A stretch of DNA of 64,000 nt from Paenibacillus eucommiae (lineage in GTDB: Bacteria > Bacillota > Bacilli > Paenibacillales > NBRC-103111). A program made the translations under genes and the position numbers. Below the pieces are notes generated by a model. That model searched no databases. It worked only from the letters and a program-made list of their open reading frames with translations, and had not been told where the DNA came from. This document shows positions 30,069-39,638 of this stretch, one piece after another. The stretch spans positions 62,001 to 126,000 of the forward strand of contig NZ_JAGGLB010000014.1 in NCBI RefSeq assembly GCF_017874215.1, read 5' to 3'. Position 1 is the stretch's first letter. The number at the start of each line of letters is the position of its first letter.

Positions 30069-30698
30069 ATGGGGAAAGTTTTCATTTGTGATCATCCTCT
30101 CATTCAGCACAAGCTGGCTTACATCAGAGACGAGAAAACTATTACAAAGGATTTTCGCGAGCTGGTAGATGAAGTTGCTACTTTAATGGCTTATGAAATA
30201 ACAAGGGATATACCGCTTACAGATGCCCAGGTAACGACACCTGTTACGACGGCCAATTGCCGTATGATTTCGGGCAGGATGCTTGGACTCATTCCTATTT
30301 TACGGGCTGGTCTGGGCATGGTTGATGGTATTCTAAAGCTTGTACCCGCGGCTAAGGTGGGGCATATCGGCCTTTATCGCGATCCAGAAACCCTTCAGCC
30401 AGTGGAGTACTACGTAAAGCTGCCAACAGACGTCCAGGAGCGGGAACTGATTGTTATAGATCCAATGCTCGCTACGGGCGGTTCGGCCAATGCAGCCATT
30501 GAGCTGTTGAAGCGCAGAGGCTGCAGTTCAATGAAGCTGATGTGTCTGATAGCAGCCCCGGAGGGCATCAAGGCTGTTCAGAATGCGCATCCGGAGATTG
30601 ATATTTATGTAGCGGCTATTGATGATTTCTTGAATGATCATGGCTACATTGTACCTGGTCTTGGTGATGCTGGAGACCGGTTATTTGGCACCAAATAG
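30069..30698 (+). CDS. upp: Uracil phosphoribosyltransferase
   Basis: 209 residues from ATG at 30069, with GGGGGGCGAG upstream; longer in-frame starts have no site. MGKVFICDHPLIQHKL opening and the PRPP-binding loop VIDPMLATGGSANAAI (about 125-140), plus a GDAGDR C-terminal segment, are typical. It converts uracil and PRPP to UMP in pyrimidine salvage. mnaA follows 14 bp later. Confidence 0.97.
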   Translation: MGKVFICDHPLIQHKLAYIRDEKTITKDFRELVDEVATLMAYEITRDIPLTDAQVTTPVTTANCRMISGRMLGLIPILRAGLGMVDGILKLVPAAKVGHIGLYRDPETLQPVEYYVKLPTDVQERELIVIDPMLATGGSANAAIELLKRRGCSSMKLMCLIAAPEGIKAVQNAHPEIDIYVAAIDDFLNDHGYIVPGLGDAGDRLFGTK

Positions 30699-30712
30699 AG
30701 AGGGAGAAGTGG

Positions 30713-31855
30713 ATGAAACGACTTAAAATCATTACCATATTCGGTACCAGACCTGAAGCGATCAAGATGGCACCGCTCATCCTTGAGCTGCAAAAGCATC
30801 CTGAGCATATCGAATCACTTGTTTGCGTGACCGCGCAGCATCGGCAAATGCTGGATCAAGTTCTTGATATTTTTAAAATTAAGCCGGATTTCGATCTGAA
30901 TGTTATGAAGGACCGTCAAACCTTGAATGAGGTTACGATACGTGTGCTGCAAGGGCTCGAGCCTGTTTTCCGGGAAGCGAAGCCCGATCTGATTCTTGTC
31001 CACGGAGATACACTGACGACCTTTCTAGCCAGCTATGCTGCGTTTATGCAGCAAATTAAGGTTGGCCATGTGGAAGCCGGACTCCGGACCTGGAATAAGC
31101 AGTCGCCTTTCCCTGAAGAGATGAACCGTCAATTGACGGGAGTGCTTGCTGATCTGCATTTTGCTCCTACGGAGTGGTCTGCCGGCAATTTACGGAAAGA
31201 AAATAAATCAGAAACAAGTATTTATGTGACAGGAAACACCGTTACTGACGTTTTCCAATATACGGTGCAGCAGGATTACAAACATCCCCTGTTAGATTGG
31301 GCCAAAGGCAAGAGGCTTATCCTGATGACCGCTCACCGCAGGGAAGCGCAAGGGGAGCCGCATCGGCAAATTTTTCAGGCTGTGCTTAAGATCGCTGAAG
31401 AGTTTGATGATGTTGCTATTGTTTATCCAGTGCATCCCAGCCCGGCTGTCAAGGAACCAGCTTTTGAAATGCTAGGCAATCATCCGCGAATAAAATTGGT
31501 CGAGCCTCTGGATGTATTTGAATTTCATAACTTTTATCCCCATGCCTATATGATCCTCACTGATTCCGGCGGTCTTCAAGAAGAAGCGCCATCGTTTGGG
31601 GTTCCAGTTCTAGTAATGAGGGATAACACAGAGCGTCCGGAAGGCATTGATGCGGGCACCCTGGAGCTTGTCGGGACTAGCGGCGAGAAGGTATATGAGC
31701 GTACAAAAGAGCTCCTGACGGATCCAGAATTATATAGCCGGATGAGTCAAGCTGCCAATCCTTACGGGGATGGAAAAGCGTCCGAGCGCATCGCTCAGGC
31801 CATTCTACAGCACTTCGGATACAGCAAAGACCGTCCGCAAACGTTCCATCCGTGA
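30713..31855 (+). CDS. mnaA: UDP-N-acetylglucosamine 2-epimerase (non-hydrolysing)
   Basis: 380 residues; AGGGAGAAG precedes ATG. The N-terminal TIFGTRPEAIKMAPL motif, a central GHVEAGLRT (about 115) and C-terminal TDSGGLQEEAP (about 282) are the substrate and allosteric sites of WecB/MnaA enzymes. It supplies UDP-ManNAc for wall teichoic acid linkage units and other wall glycopolymers. It lies between upp and the atp operon, as in Bacillus. Confidence 0.96.
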   Translation: MKRLKIITIFGTRPEAIKMAPLILELQKHPEHIESLVCVTAQHRQMLDQVLDIFKIKPDFDLNVMKDRQTLNEVTIRVLQGLEPVFREAKPDLILVHGDTLTTFLASYAAFMQQIKVGHVEAGLRTWNKQSPFPEEMNRQLTGVLADLHFAPTEWSAGNLRKENKSETSIYVTGNTVTDVFQYTVQQDYKHPLLDWAKGKRLILMTAHRREAQGEPHRQIFQAVLKIAEEFDDVAIVYPVHPSPAVKEPAFEMLGNHPRIKLVEPLDVFEFHNFYPHAYMILTDSGGLQEEAPSFGVPVLVMRDNTERPEGIDAGTLELVGTSGEKVYERTKELLTDPELYSRMSQAANPYGDGKASERIAQAILQHFGYSKDRPQTFHP

Positions 31856-31972
31856 CAAAATCATGACAAACGCAACAGCATACAGTTTCACTGTTTGGTT
31901 TGAAACGGCGGAAAGCCCTGTCGGAAGCGGATTTTCGTGAGATTTAATAGGAAACTTTGAATTTTATCTCAA

Positions 31973-32002
31973 TTGACAAATGAAGGTTTATTTCGATAAA
32001 AT
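31973..32002 (+). promoter_or_regulatory. Promoter of the ATP synthase operon
   Basis: Consensus TTGACA (31973-31978), 18-nt spacer, TAAAAT (31997-32002); start expected near 32009, about 20 nt before the first gene. Confidence 0.8.
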
Positions 32003-32029
32003 AAATGAGGATTGTTAGGGGATCAGCCA

Positions 32030-32266
32030 ATGAATCAGAAAGATCCGTACAATCAGTCACCTTGGCGTGCCGCTTTTCTAGTAAGTGCCTTAGGTTTCGA
32101 TATTATCGTCTGCACATTTGTCGGTTATTGGCTGGGCAACTTCGCAGGTAAACAGTTTGGCGACGTGAAGTCTTGGACTGTTGGAGGGGTACTGTTTGGT
32201 TTTGCAATCGGTATCGCCACGGTTGTACTGGTACTCAAAAAGTTTCTGGAGGATAAACAGGAATAA
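32030..32266 (+). CDS. AtpZ/AtpI-family small membrane protein
   Basis: 78 residues from ATG at 32030, with TAGGGGATC upstream. Two membrane spans (about 12-38 and 45-68) with Gly-rich turns (FVGYWLGNFAGKQFG) match the AtpZ/AtpI family encoded ahead of atp operons in Firmicutes. It may help c-ring assembly or Mg2+ uptake; this is known only for some relatives. Its stop overlaps the next start by 1 bp (TAATG). Confidence 0.8.
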   Translation: MNQKDPYNQSPWRAAFLVSALGFDIIVCTFVGYWLGNFAGKQFGDVKSWTVGGVLFGFAIGIATVVLVLKKFLEDKQE

Positions 32267-32628
32267 TGAATACCCAGTTGAAGCCCATGGTTCGAATCAC
32301 GTTACTCGTTGTGTCTGTTTCTTTGCTTGTTTGGATCATTTTCCCGTCCTATCGGACTTATGCTGCTGGTCTCGTGCTTGGAGTCGTCATTAGTTTTATT
32401 AATGCCTGGTTTCTCTTCATGAAGATCGAAGCGCTCGCACGCAATGCGGCGGAAGGATCCGATAAGCGTATCAATCTTGGCTTTATCTCCAGGGTATGTA
32501 TGGCTATTATTGCAGTGATGATTGCTGTGAAAATACCAGATTTCAACCTTGTTTTTACCATCATTGGATTGTTTTTCGTCCAAGTGGCAACACTCCTTAG
32601 GGGAATGTTTATTAGCAATAAAGATTAA
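32266..32628 (+). CDS. atpI: ATP synthase subunit I
   Basis: 120 residues with four hydrophobic spans (about 8-27, 32-52, 73-91, 95-113), fitting the ATP-synt_I family. Subunit I acts as a chaperone for c-ring assembly. Located second in the operon, before atpB. The start codon shares a base with the preceding stop. Confidence 0.85.
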   Translation: MNTQLKPMVRITLLVVSVSLLVWIIFPSYRTYAAGLVLGVVISFINAWFLFMKIEALARNAAEGSDKRINLGFISRVCMAIIAVMIAVKIPDFNLVFTIIGLFFVQVATLLRGMFISNKD

Positions 32629-32660
32629 TCCGCAATGCATGGAAAGGGGGGAAATGTTAA

Positions 32661-33434
32661 ATGCATGAGTTTCCAGTGCTAGAAATTGGTGGACTGAATA
32701 TAGACGTATCCACTTTTCTGGGAATCATTGTTTCCAGCATAATCGTTTTGATACTGGCTCGTCTATCCGTCAGAAATTTGTCCGTTACAAACCCGTCTAA
32801 GATGCAAAATTTTATGGAATGGGTTATTGATTTTGTACACGGAATCATTGCCAGCACCATGCCTTTAAGTAAGGCGAAAAACTATATTTCACTTGGTATG
32901 ACGATCATGATGTTCATCTTTGTTGCGAATCTGTTAGGTCTTCCTTTCGGTATTGTTACTACCCATGAGCAGCCTGTTGAGTGGTTTGGGTATACGATTA
33001 TTTCCCAGGAGACGATTAATAACGCACACGGAGATCATGGTGCGGAGATTGCTTGGTGGAAATCTCCTACGGCCGATATATCCGTTACCTTTGGACTAGC
33101 TATTGTTGTTTTCTTCCTGATCCATTTCTTAGGACTTAAACAAAATAGAAAGCATTATTTAAAACATTACTTGGAACCGTTCTGGTTTTTCTTGCCGCTT
33201 AATTTGATTAAGGTAGTTTCCAAGCCACTTACGCTCGGTTTACGTCTCTACGCGAATATTTTTGCAGGAGAGGTACTGATCGCAACGATATTGATGGCTG
33301 GCGTGTTTGGTACGCCGCTTCTACTTGCATGGCAGGGCTTCAGTATTTTCGTAGCAGCCATTCAGGCGTTCTTGTTCACGATTCTCACAATGGTGTACAT
33401 TTCAGAAGCAACTGTACATGAAGAGGATCATTAA
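32661..33434 (+). CDS. atpB: ATP synthase subunit a
   Basis: 257 residues; AAAGGGGG precedes ATG. Five to six membrane helices. The essential Arg of the proton half-channels lies in LTLGLRLYANIFAGE (about 188-202), and QAFLFTILTMVYI forms the last helix. It is the stator partner of the c-ring in Fo. Confidence 0.97.
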   Translation: MHEFPVLEIGGLNIDVSTFLGIIVSSIIVLILARLSVRNLSVTNPSKMQNFMEWVIDFVHGIIASTMPLSKAKNYISLGMTIMMFIFVANLLGLPFGIVTTHEQPVEWFGYTIISQETINNAHGDHGAEIAWWKSPTADISVTFGLAIVVFFLIHFLGLKQNRKHYLKHYLEPFWFFLPLNLIKVVSKPLTLGLRLYANIFAGEVLIATILMAGVFGTPLLLAWQGFSIFVAAIQAFLFTILTMVYISEATVHEEDH

Positions 33435-33541
33435 CATCTTATGAACTTACCCTTGTGGATGATCGCTGAAACACGCGGGCAATAAAGGCTAAGATTATAT
33501 AGAATACAAATCTAACAACATTTTTGAGGAGGATTTTACAA

Positions 33542-33757
33542 ATGGATTATTTAGCAGCAGCTTTAGCAATTGGTTTAGGCGCACTTGGCGCAGGTATCGG
33601 TAACGGTCTGATCGTTAGTAAAACAGTTGAAGGTATTGCTCGTCAACCCGAGCTTCGCGGAACATTGCAAACTACTATGTTTATCGGGGTTGGTATCGTA
33701 GAGGTTGTTCCAATCATCGGTGTTGTACTCGGATTTTTGATCTTCTTCGGAGCTTAA
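33542..33757 (+). CDS. atpE: ATP synthase subunit c
   Basis: 71 residues from ATG at 33542, with the operon's strongest ribosome site, GAGGAGG, fitting the high c-ring copy number. Two helices joined by a polar loop (ARQPELR). The ion-binding Glu is in VGIVEVVPIIG (about 54) and is followed by Val-Val rather than Ser/Thr, which argues for a proton- rather than sodium-driven ring. A 107-bp gap precedes it. Confidence 0.97.
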   Translation: MDYLAAALAIGLGALGAGIGNGLIVSKTVEGIARQPELRGTLQTTMFIGVGIVEVVPIIGVVLGFLIFFGA

Positions 33758-33843
33758 TACTCCGAAGAGCAGGTTTGGCGCGGAAGGCCTAGCCATCCAC
33801 GCCTTCGTTTTGCTTGAGATGACTGAAAGGAGTGACATGGATA

Positions 33844-34338
33844 GTGGAAGCAATGGGTTGGCACTGGGAGTCGTTTGTATTTGCGATCGTCGCATTTGTG
33901 GCTTTATTTCTACTGTTGCGCAAATTCGCATTTGGTCCGCTGTTTGGGATCATGGAAGAGCGCAAGCGTTTGATTACGGAACAGATCCAAACAACGGAGC
34001 AAAACCGTTTGCAATCAGAGCAATTACTTGCTGAACAAAAGCAAGCTATGCAGGATGTGCGCAAAGAAGCTCACGAAATCATCGAACAGGCTCGCAGCAT
34101 TAGCAGCAAGCAGGGAGATGAAATTATCGGGCAAGCTAAGACCGAAGCTCATCGTCTGAAAAACGAAGCCGTTAAAGATATCGAAAATGAGAAAAATAAA
34201 GCAATTTCGGCTCTGCGCAGTCAAGTTAGCGCAATGTCCGTAATGATTGCTTCCAAAATTATTGAAAAGCAAATCGATGAGAAGTCGCAGGAACAATTGG
34301 TTGAGCACTACCTGAAAGAGGTAGGGGGCAAACAATGA
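33844..34338 (+). CDS. atpF: ATP synthase subunit b
   Basis: About 164 residues from GTG at 33844; AAAGGAG lies 11 nt upstream. An in-frame GTG at 33832 overlaps that site, and ATG at 33853 is an alternative. One N-terminal membrane helix (FVFAIVAFVALFLLLRKFA), then a long right-handed coiled-coil region rich in Glu, Gln, Lys and Ala. It is the peripheral stalk linking Fo to F1 through delta. Confidence 0.93.
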   Translation: MEAMGWHWESFVFAIVAFVALFLLLRKFAFGPLFGIMEERKRLITEQIQTTEQNRLQSEQLLAEQKQAMQDVRKEAHEIIEQARSISSKQGDEIIGQAKTEAHRLKNEAVKDIENEKNKAISALRSQVSAMSVMIASKIIEKQIDEKSQEQLVEHYLKEVGGKQ

Positions 34339-34877
34339 GCGCAGACATCGTTGTAGCGAAAAGATATGCGAAAGCTCTTTTTGAGGTGGCAAGAGAGAAA
34401 TCCCTTGTCACAGAAATCGAAGAGGAGCTGCGCAGTATTGTCAAAGTGATTGAAGAGAATGCCGATCTTGGCAAGCTTCTGAATCATCCGAACATTACTA
34501 CATCGGCTAAAATCGATCTTCTGAAAAAGTTGTTTGAAGGCAATGTTTCTGATGTTCTCTTCAACACACTGCAGCTTTTGTTTTCACGTGGAAGAGAAGC
34601 CTTGCTTCCTCAGCTGTTAATCGATTATATTCGCATCGTCAATGATGCGCTCGGACGGGCTACAGCGATCGTGAAAACACCTTTTGCTCTGAGTGAAAGC
34701 TCTCAGCAGACAGCCGCAGCTCAATTTAGCAAAGTTACCGGTAAAACCATTCGAGTTGAGAATGTTGTAGATCCAGCTCTAATTGGCGGCATGCAGGTTC
34801 GCATCGGCGACCGTCTTTATGATGGAAGCTTGCTTGGGAAGCTCGATCGGTTTGAAAAGTTTTTATCAAATGCTTAA
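34335..34877 (+). CDS. atpH: ATP synthase subunit delta
   Basis: 180 residues, ATG overlapping the atpF stop by 4 bp. N-terminal six-helix bundle (AKRYAKALFEVAREKS at the start) and a C-terminal domain ending GGMQVRIGDRLYDGSLLGKL, typical of the delta/OSCP family. It connects the b stalk to alpha. Confidence 0.96.
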   Translation: MSADIVVAKRYAKALFEVAREKSLVTEIEEELRSIVKVIEENADLGKLLNHPNITTSAKIDLLKKLFEGNVSDVLFNTLQLLFSRGREALLPQLLIDYIRIVNDALGRATAIVKTPFALSESSQQTAAAQFSKVTGKTIRVENVVDPALIGGMQVRIGDRLYDGSLLGKLDRFEKFLSNA

Positions 34878-34904
34878 GCACTGTAAGAATAGGGGTGAGG
34901 TTCG

Positions 34905-36422
34905 TTGAGTATCAGACCTGAAGAAATCAGTACGCTGATTAAACAGCAAATTGAGAATTATAAGTCCGATATGCAAGTGGTGGATGTAGGTACCGTCATT
35001 CAAGTAGGGGACGGGATCGCTCGTGCACATGGTTTAGAAAATGTAATGTCCGGAGAGCTGCTTGAATTCTCCAATGGCGTTGTAGGTATGGCTCTTAACC
35101 TCGAAGAAAACAACGTCGGTATCGTTATCATGGGACCTTATACGGACATCGTGGAAGGCGACCAAGTGAAACGGACAGGACGCATCATGGAGGTTCCCGT
35201 TGGTGAGGAACTGCTTGGACGCGTTGTGAACCCGTTAGGTATTCCTTTGGATGGCAAAGGTCCAATCAATACGACCAGCTTCCGTCCCGTTGAATCTCCA
35301 GCACCAGGCGTTATGGCGCGTAAATCCGTTCATGAGCCTATGCAAACAGGAATCAAGGCTATCGATGCCATGATCCCGATCGGTCGCGGACAACGTGAGT
35401 TGATTATTGGTGACCGTCAAACTGGTAAAACAGCGATTGCGATTGACACGATCATTAACCAAAAGGGTAATGGCGTGAAATGTATTTACGTGGCAATTGG
35501 ACAAAAACAATCCACAGTTGCAGGGGTAGTAGAAACACTTCGCCGTAATGGCGCATTGGAGTATACGATCGTTGTTACAGCGAGTGCCTCCGAGCCTGCT
35601 CCTTTGCTCTTCCTGGCTCCGTATGCAGGCTGCGCAATGGGTGAATACTTCATGTATAAAGGCGAGCACGTTCTTGTCATCTACGATGACTTGACCAAGC
35701 AAGCATCCGCATACCGTGAGCTTTCCTTGCTGCTTCGTCGTCCACCGGGTCGTGAAGCTTATCCGGGTGACGTATTCTACTTGCATTCCCGTTTACTGGA
35801 GCGTGCGGCTAAGCTTAATGAATCATTGGGAGGCGGATCTTTAACAGCTCTTCCTTTCATCGAGACTCAAGCAGGCGACGTATCCGCATATATTCCTACC
35901 AACGTAATTTCCATTACCGATGGTCAAATCTTCTTGGAATCCGACCTATTCTATTCCGGACAACGTCCTGCGGTTAACGTAGGTATTTCCGTATCCCGGG
36001 TAGGGGGCGCGGCGCAAATTAAAGCGATGAAAAAGGTAGCGGGAACACTCCGTCTGGAGCTTGCCCAATATCGTGAGCTTGCAGCATTTGCGCAATTTGG
36101 TTCTGACCTGGATAAATCTACACAAGCTCGTTTGAATCGTGGACGTCGTACGCTTGAAATCCTTAAGCAAGGCGTGAACGAACCTCTTTCTGTCGAGAAA
36201 CAAGTCGTAAGTATTTACTGTGCGGTTAAAGGCTTTTTGGATGATGTAGCTGTTGAGGACATTATCCGTTTTGAGAAGGAATTCCTGTCCTTTATGGATA
36301 CCACTCAAGAAGCGGTTTTGGCTAACATCAGAGATACTAAGGATCTTACTAGCGACAACGAAAAGGCTTTAACAGATGCAATTAACAAATTCAAAAAAGG
36401 CTTTGCCGGTTCTGCGGTATAA
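34905..36422 (+). CDS. atpA: ATP synthase subunit alpha
   Basis: 505 residues from TTG at 34905, with GGGGTGAGG upstream. P-loop GDRQTGKTAIA (about 169-179) and the alpha signature PAVNVGISVSRVGG (about 365) are intact. It forms the alpha3-beta3 hexamer with AtpD. It is followed by an unusually long 255-bp gap before atpG. Confidence 0.98.
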   Translation: MSIRPEEISTLIKQQIENYKSDMQVVDVGTVIQVGDGIARAHGLENVMSGELLEFSNGVVGMALNLEENNVGIVIMGPYTDIVEGDQVKRTGRIMEVPVGEELLGRVVNPLGIPLDGKGPINTTSFRPVESPAPGVMARKSVHEPMQTGIKAIDAMIPIGRGQRELIIGDRQTGKTAIAIDTIINQKGNGVKCIYVAIGQKQSTVAGVVETLRRNGALEYTIVVTASASEPAPLLFLAPYAGCAMGEYFMYKGEHVLVIYDDLTKQASAYRELSLLLRRPPGREAYPGDVFYLHSRLLERAAKLNESLGGGSLTALPFIETQAGDVSAYIPTNVISITDGQIFLESDLFYSGQRPAVNVGISVSRVGGAAQIKAMKKVAGTLRLELAQYRELAAFAQFGSDLDKSTQARLNRGRRTLEILKQGVNEPLSVEKQVVSIYCAVKGFLDDVAVEDIIRFEKEFLSFMDTTQEAVLANIRDTKDLTSDNEKALTDAINKFKKGFAGSAV

Positions 36423-36677
36423 GAATAGATGATCCTGCCAAGGCAATTTTCACGAGGGGACTGCCCAACAAGGAGCTTGCTTTGGCAATTAGGATTCTGT
36501 AACAAGCCTTGTTCAAATATCAGAAAGTTTACAATTTCTTACGCTGCTCTGATATTTCTAGGCAAACGTGCTCGTCCGAGTAGGACGGCGCAGCCGTTTA
36601 CCCTTGATGCCAGGCTTAGCGCTTGTGCTTTCGAAGTTAGCTTTTCATGAATGAAAAGCTCTAAGGTGGTGAAACAG
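36423..36677. other. Structured 255-bp spacer inside the atp operon
   Basis: Other gaps in the operon are 1-110 bp. This spacer contains the 10-bp inverted repeat AAATATCAGA / TCTGATATTT (36515-36524, 36548-36557) and the hairpin AACAAG/CTTGTT (36501-36513), plus smaller GC-rich hairpins near 36575-36600. There is no T-run terminator and no convincing gene. A 73-codon open frame from 36429 lacks a ribosome site. Confidence 0.6.
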
Positions 36678-37538
36678 TTGGCCAAAAGTATGCGCGAAAT
36701 TAAGCGCCAAATCAAAAGTACTCAGAACATGAAGCAGATTACGAAAGCGATGGAGATGGTTGCGGCCTCCAAGCTCAGAAGAGCTCAGGAAAGTGCACAA
36801 TCTTCACGTCCCTACGCGGATAAAATGAAGGAAGTTATTTCAAGTATCGCTGTTGGCAGTAAAGGCATTAAGCATCCTATGCTGGAAACAAGGCCGATTA
36901 AAAAGACAGGATACCTGGTAATTACTTCAGATAATGGTCTTGCCGGAGGATACAACGCGAACGTGCTTCGTAAAGTAATGAATACCATCAAGAGTAAGCA
37001 TAAATCCAAGGATGAGTATTCCGTATTTGTAATTGGTCGTAAAGGAAGAGATTTCTTCCGCAAAATGGGCATTCAACCTTTGGAGGCAGTGACAGACCTT
37101 TCTGACTCTCCTAAATTTGCCCAAATTAAAACCATTGCTGCTTCTGCTGTGAAAAACTTTGAAACGGGAGTTTACGATGAATTGTACCTCGTGTATAACG
37201 AGTTTATTAACGCAATTTCTCAAGTTCCGGTAGAAAAGAGACTGCTTCCTCTGGAGGAAGTTGCCAGCACAGGCGCAGTAACTAGCTATGAGTATGAGCC
37301 CTCTGCAGAAGGGGTATTGGAAGAGCTTTTGCCCCGTTATGCTGAAACGCTGATTTATAGTGCGGTTCTGGAAAGTAAAGCCAGCGAGTTCGGAGCGCGC
37401 ATGACTGCAATGGGAAGCGCGACGAAGAATGCTACGAAGATGATCTCTTCCCTGACTTTGGTTTACAACCGTGCGCGTCAAGCCGCGATCACTCAAGAAA
37501 TTTCCGAGATTGTTGCTGGAGCGAACGCTCAAGGATAA
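36678..37538 (+). CDS. atpG: ATP synthase subunit gamma
   Basis: 286 residues from TTG at 36678 (AAGGTGGTG upstream), which gives the family's usual opening MAKSMREIKRQIKST; an in-frame ATG at 36651 would add nine residues before the ribosome site. The N-terminal helix (MKQITKAMEMVAASKLR) and C-terminal helix (VYNRARQAAITQEISEIVAGA) form the central rotor shaft. Confidence 0.95.
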   Translation: MAKSMREIKRQIKSTQNMKQITKAMEMVAASKLRRAQESAQSSRPYADKMKEVISSIAVGSKGIKHPMLETRPIKKTGYLVITSDNGLAGGYNANVLRKVMNTIKSKHKSKDEYSVFVIGRKGRDFFRKMGIQPLEAVTDLSDSPKFAQIKTIAASAVKNFETGVYDELYLVYNEFINAISQVPVEKRLLPLEEVASTGAVTSYEYEPSAEGVLEELLPRYAETLIYSAVLESKASEFGARMTAMGSATKNATKMISSLTLVYNRARQAAITQEISEIVAGANAQG

Positions 37539-37575
37539 TCGGATGGATATAAATGCTTAACGAGGAGGGAAAACC

Positions 37576-38982
37576 ATGAACAAAGGACGCATCGTGTCCG
37601 TTACAGGTCCGGTTGTTGACATTGAGTTCGAGCGTGGACAACTGCCTAACATTCTGAATGCAATCAGAATTGAAAAAAAAGCCGACTCCACAGCGGGAAA
37701 AGATATCAGCCTAACGGTTGAAGTTGCCGTTCATCTAGGCGATAACTTGGTTCGCTGCGTAGCTATGTCCACTACAGACGGTCTGGTACGTGGTGTAGAG
37801 GCTATAGATTTAGGTGTGCCTATTAGCGTCCCTGTTGGCGCTGTTACTTTAGGACGGGTATTTAATGTATTGGGAGAAGCTATCGACAACAATGGAGAAG
37901 TGGACCGCAGCCTAACTAAGCCGATCCACCGTGCTGCTCCAGGGTTTGACGAACTGACTACCCAATCGGAAATGCTGGAAACCGGTATTAAGGTTATTGA
38001 CTTGCTTGCTCCATACGTTAAAGGTGGTAAGATTGGTCTTTTCGGTGGTGCGGGTGTAGGTAAAACAGTTACGATTCAAGAGTTAATCAATAACATTGCA
38101 CAAGAGCATGGTGGTATTTCCGTATTCGCGGGTGTTGGTGAGAGAACTCGTGAAGGTAATGACTTGTACCACGAAATGAAGGATTCCGGCGTTTTGGGTA
38201 AAACAGCGATGGTATTCGGTCAAATGAATGAGCCTCCAGGTGCGCGTCTGCGTGTTGCCTTGTCAGGGCTGACGATGGCTGAGTATTTCCGTGATGAAGA
38301 AGGTAAAGACGTGCTTCTGTTCGTCGATAACATCTTCCGTTTTACACAAGCTGGCTCCGAGGTTTCAGCGCTTCTTGGACGTATGCCATCTGCCGTAGGT
38401 TACCAGCCAACGCTGGCAACTGAGATGGGTCAACTGCAAGAGCGTATTACTTCCACTAACAAAGGTTCAGTAACGTCTATTCAGGCTATTTATGTTCCTG
38501 CGGATGACTATACCGATCCGGCTCCTGCTACAGCGTTTGCGCATTTGGATGCAACTACGAACCTGGAGCGTAAGATTTCCGAAATGGGGATTTTCCCAGC
38601 GGTAGATCCGCTAGCTTCCAGCTCGAGAATTCTGACTCCTGCAGTTGTAGGACAAGAACATTATGATGTAGCTCAAGGCGTTAAGAGAATTCTTCAGCGC
38701 TATAAAGAGCTTCAAGATATTATTGCGATTTTGGGTATGGATGAGCTGTCTGATGAAGATAAAGTGACTGTTCAACGCGCCAGAAAAATTCAAGTTTTCT
38801 TGTCCCAACCTTTCCACGTGGCTGAGCCATTTACAGGAATCAAGGGAAGATACGTACCAGTTAAAGAAACTGTACGCAGCTTCAAGGAAATTCTTGAAGG
38901 CAAACATGATGATCTGCCTGAAGGGGCATTCCGTTATGTTGGTACGATTGAAGAAGCGGTTGAGCAAGCGAAAAAGCTTTAA
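37576..38982 (+). CDS. atpD: ATP synthase subunit beta
   Basis: 468 residues; ACGAGGAGG precedes ATG. P-loop GGAGVGKT (about 155), catalytic Glu in GVGERTREGNDLYHEM (about 185), and signature PAVDPLASSSR (about 345). Catalytic subunit of F1. Confidence 0.98.
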   Translation: MNKGRIVSVTGPVVDIEFERGQLPNILNAIRIEKKADSTAGKDISLTVEVAVHLGDNLVRCVAMSTTDGLVRGVEAIDLGVPISVPVGAVTLGRVFNVLGEAIDNNGEVDRSLTKPIHRAAPGFDELTTQSEMLETGIKVIDLLAPYVKGGKIGLFGGAGVGKTVTIQELINNIAQEHGGISVFAGVGERTREGNDLYHEMKDSGVLGKTAMVFGQMNEPPGARLRVALSGLTMAEYFRDEEGKDVLLFVDNIFRFTQAGSEVSALLGRMPSAVGYQPTLATEMGQLQERITSTNKGSVTSIQAIYVPADDYTDPAPATAFAHLDATTNLERKISEMGIFPAVDPLASSSRILTPAVVGQEHYDVAQGVKRILQRYKELQDIIAILGMDELSDEDKVTVQRARKIQVFLSQPFHVAEPFTGIKGRYVPVKETVRSFKEILEGKHDDLPEGAFRYVGTIEEAVEQAKKL

Positions 38983-39035
38983 TTCAAGGTCGTCGAACTA
39001 GCTAGACCTAAGCGAACGCATAGGGGGAATGGAAC

Positions 39036-39443
39036 GTGAGTACTTTCCTTTTGGAAATCGTAACTCCGGAACGCAAAGTGTACGCCCAGAATGTTCGTAT
39101 GATCATCGCCAAAGGTTCTGAAGGAGAGCTCGGTATTCTCCCGAATCACATTCCGCTAGTCACTCCACTTCGAATTGCACCTTTGACCGTAAAGCGTGAA
39201 GACGGCAAGACCGATTTTATCGCTGTTAACGGTGGATTCATGGAAGTGCGCAAGGATAAAGTGGTAATTTTAGCGGAAAGTGCAGAATTGCCCGGAGATA
39301 TTGATATTGAACGTGCCAAATCGGCCAAAGAGCGGGCTCAAGGCCGTGTGTCCGGTAAAAAGGATCAAATTGATTTGATCCGCGCCGAGCACGCGCTGCA
39401 AAGAGCGCTTAGTCGTATCGAAGTGTACGGTAAGAAAGGCTAA
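39036..39443 (+). CDS. atpC: ATP synthase subunit epsilon
   Basis: 135 residues from GTG, with AGGGGGAATG upstream. N-terminal beta sandwich (FLLEIVTPERKVY to about 85) and C-terminal two-helix domain (DIERAKSAKERAQG onward) that regulates ATP hydrolysis. Last gene of the operon. Confidence 0.96.
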   Translation: MSTFLLEIVTPERKVYAQNVRMIIAKGSEGELGILPNHIPLVTPLRIAPLTVKREDGKTDFIAVNGGFMEVRKDKVVILAESAELPGDIDIERAKSAKERAQGRVSGKKDQIDLIRAEHALQRALSRIEVYGKKG

Positions 39444-39450
39444 TAAACCA

Positions 39451-39494
39451 AAGAATCAGCTGAAGAGTTTCTCTTAGCTGATTCTTTTTTTTTT
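39451..39494 (+). terminator. Terminator of the atp operon
   Basis: AAGAATCAGCT (39451-39461) pairs perfectly with AGCTGATTCTT (39476-39486), followed by a long T-run. Confidence 0.93.
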
Positions 39495-39638
39495 GAAATT
39501 ACTGAAAAGTGTATGGTTGAAGGATGCCTGGAATGAATATTGTACATTTACATGGTACAGCTTTACAGTGATAAAGTGACTAATATTACAATTCCTCTCC
39601 GAAGGAAGCAGACAGGAAGTGTAGTTTTTCCATTTGTC

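Noticed and set aside
34580..34596. parS-like TTTCACGTGGAA inside atpH
   Set aside because: About 12 of 16 matches and within coding sequence; too weak compared with 51531.
36429..36650. 73-codon open frame between atpA and atpG
   Set aside because: No Shine-Dalgarno, odd composition, and it coincides with hairpin-rich spacer; treated as chance.
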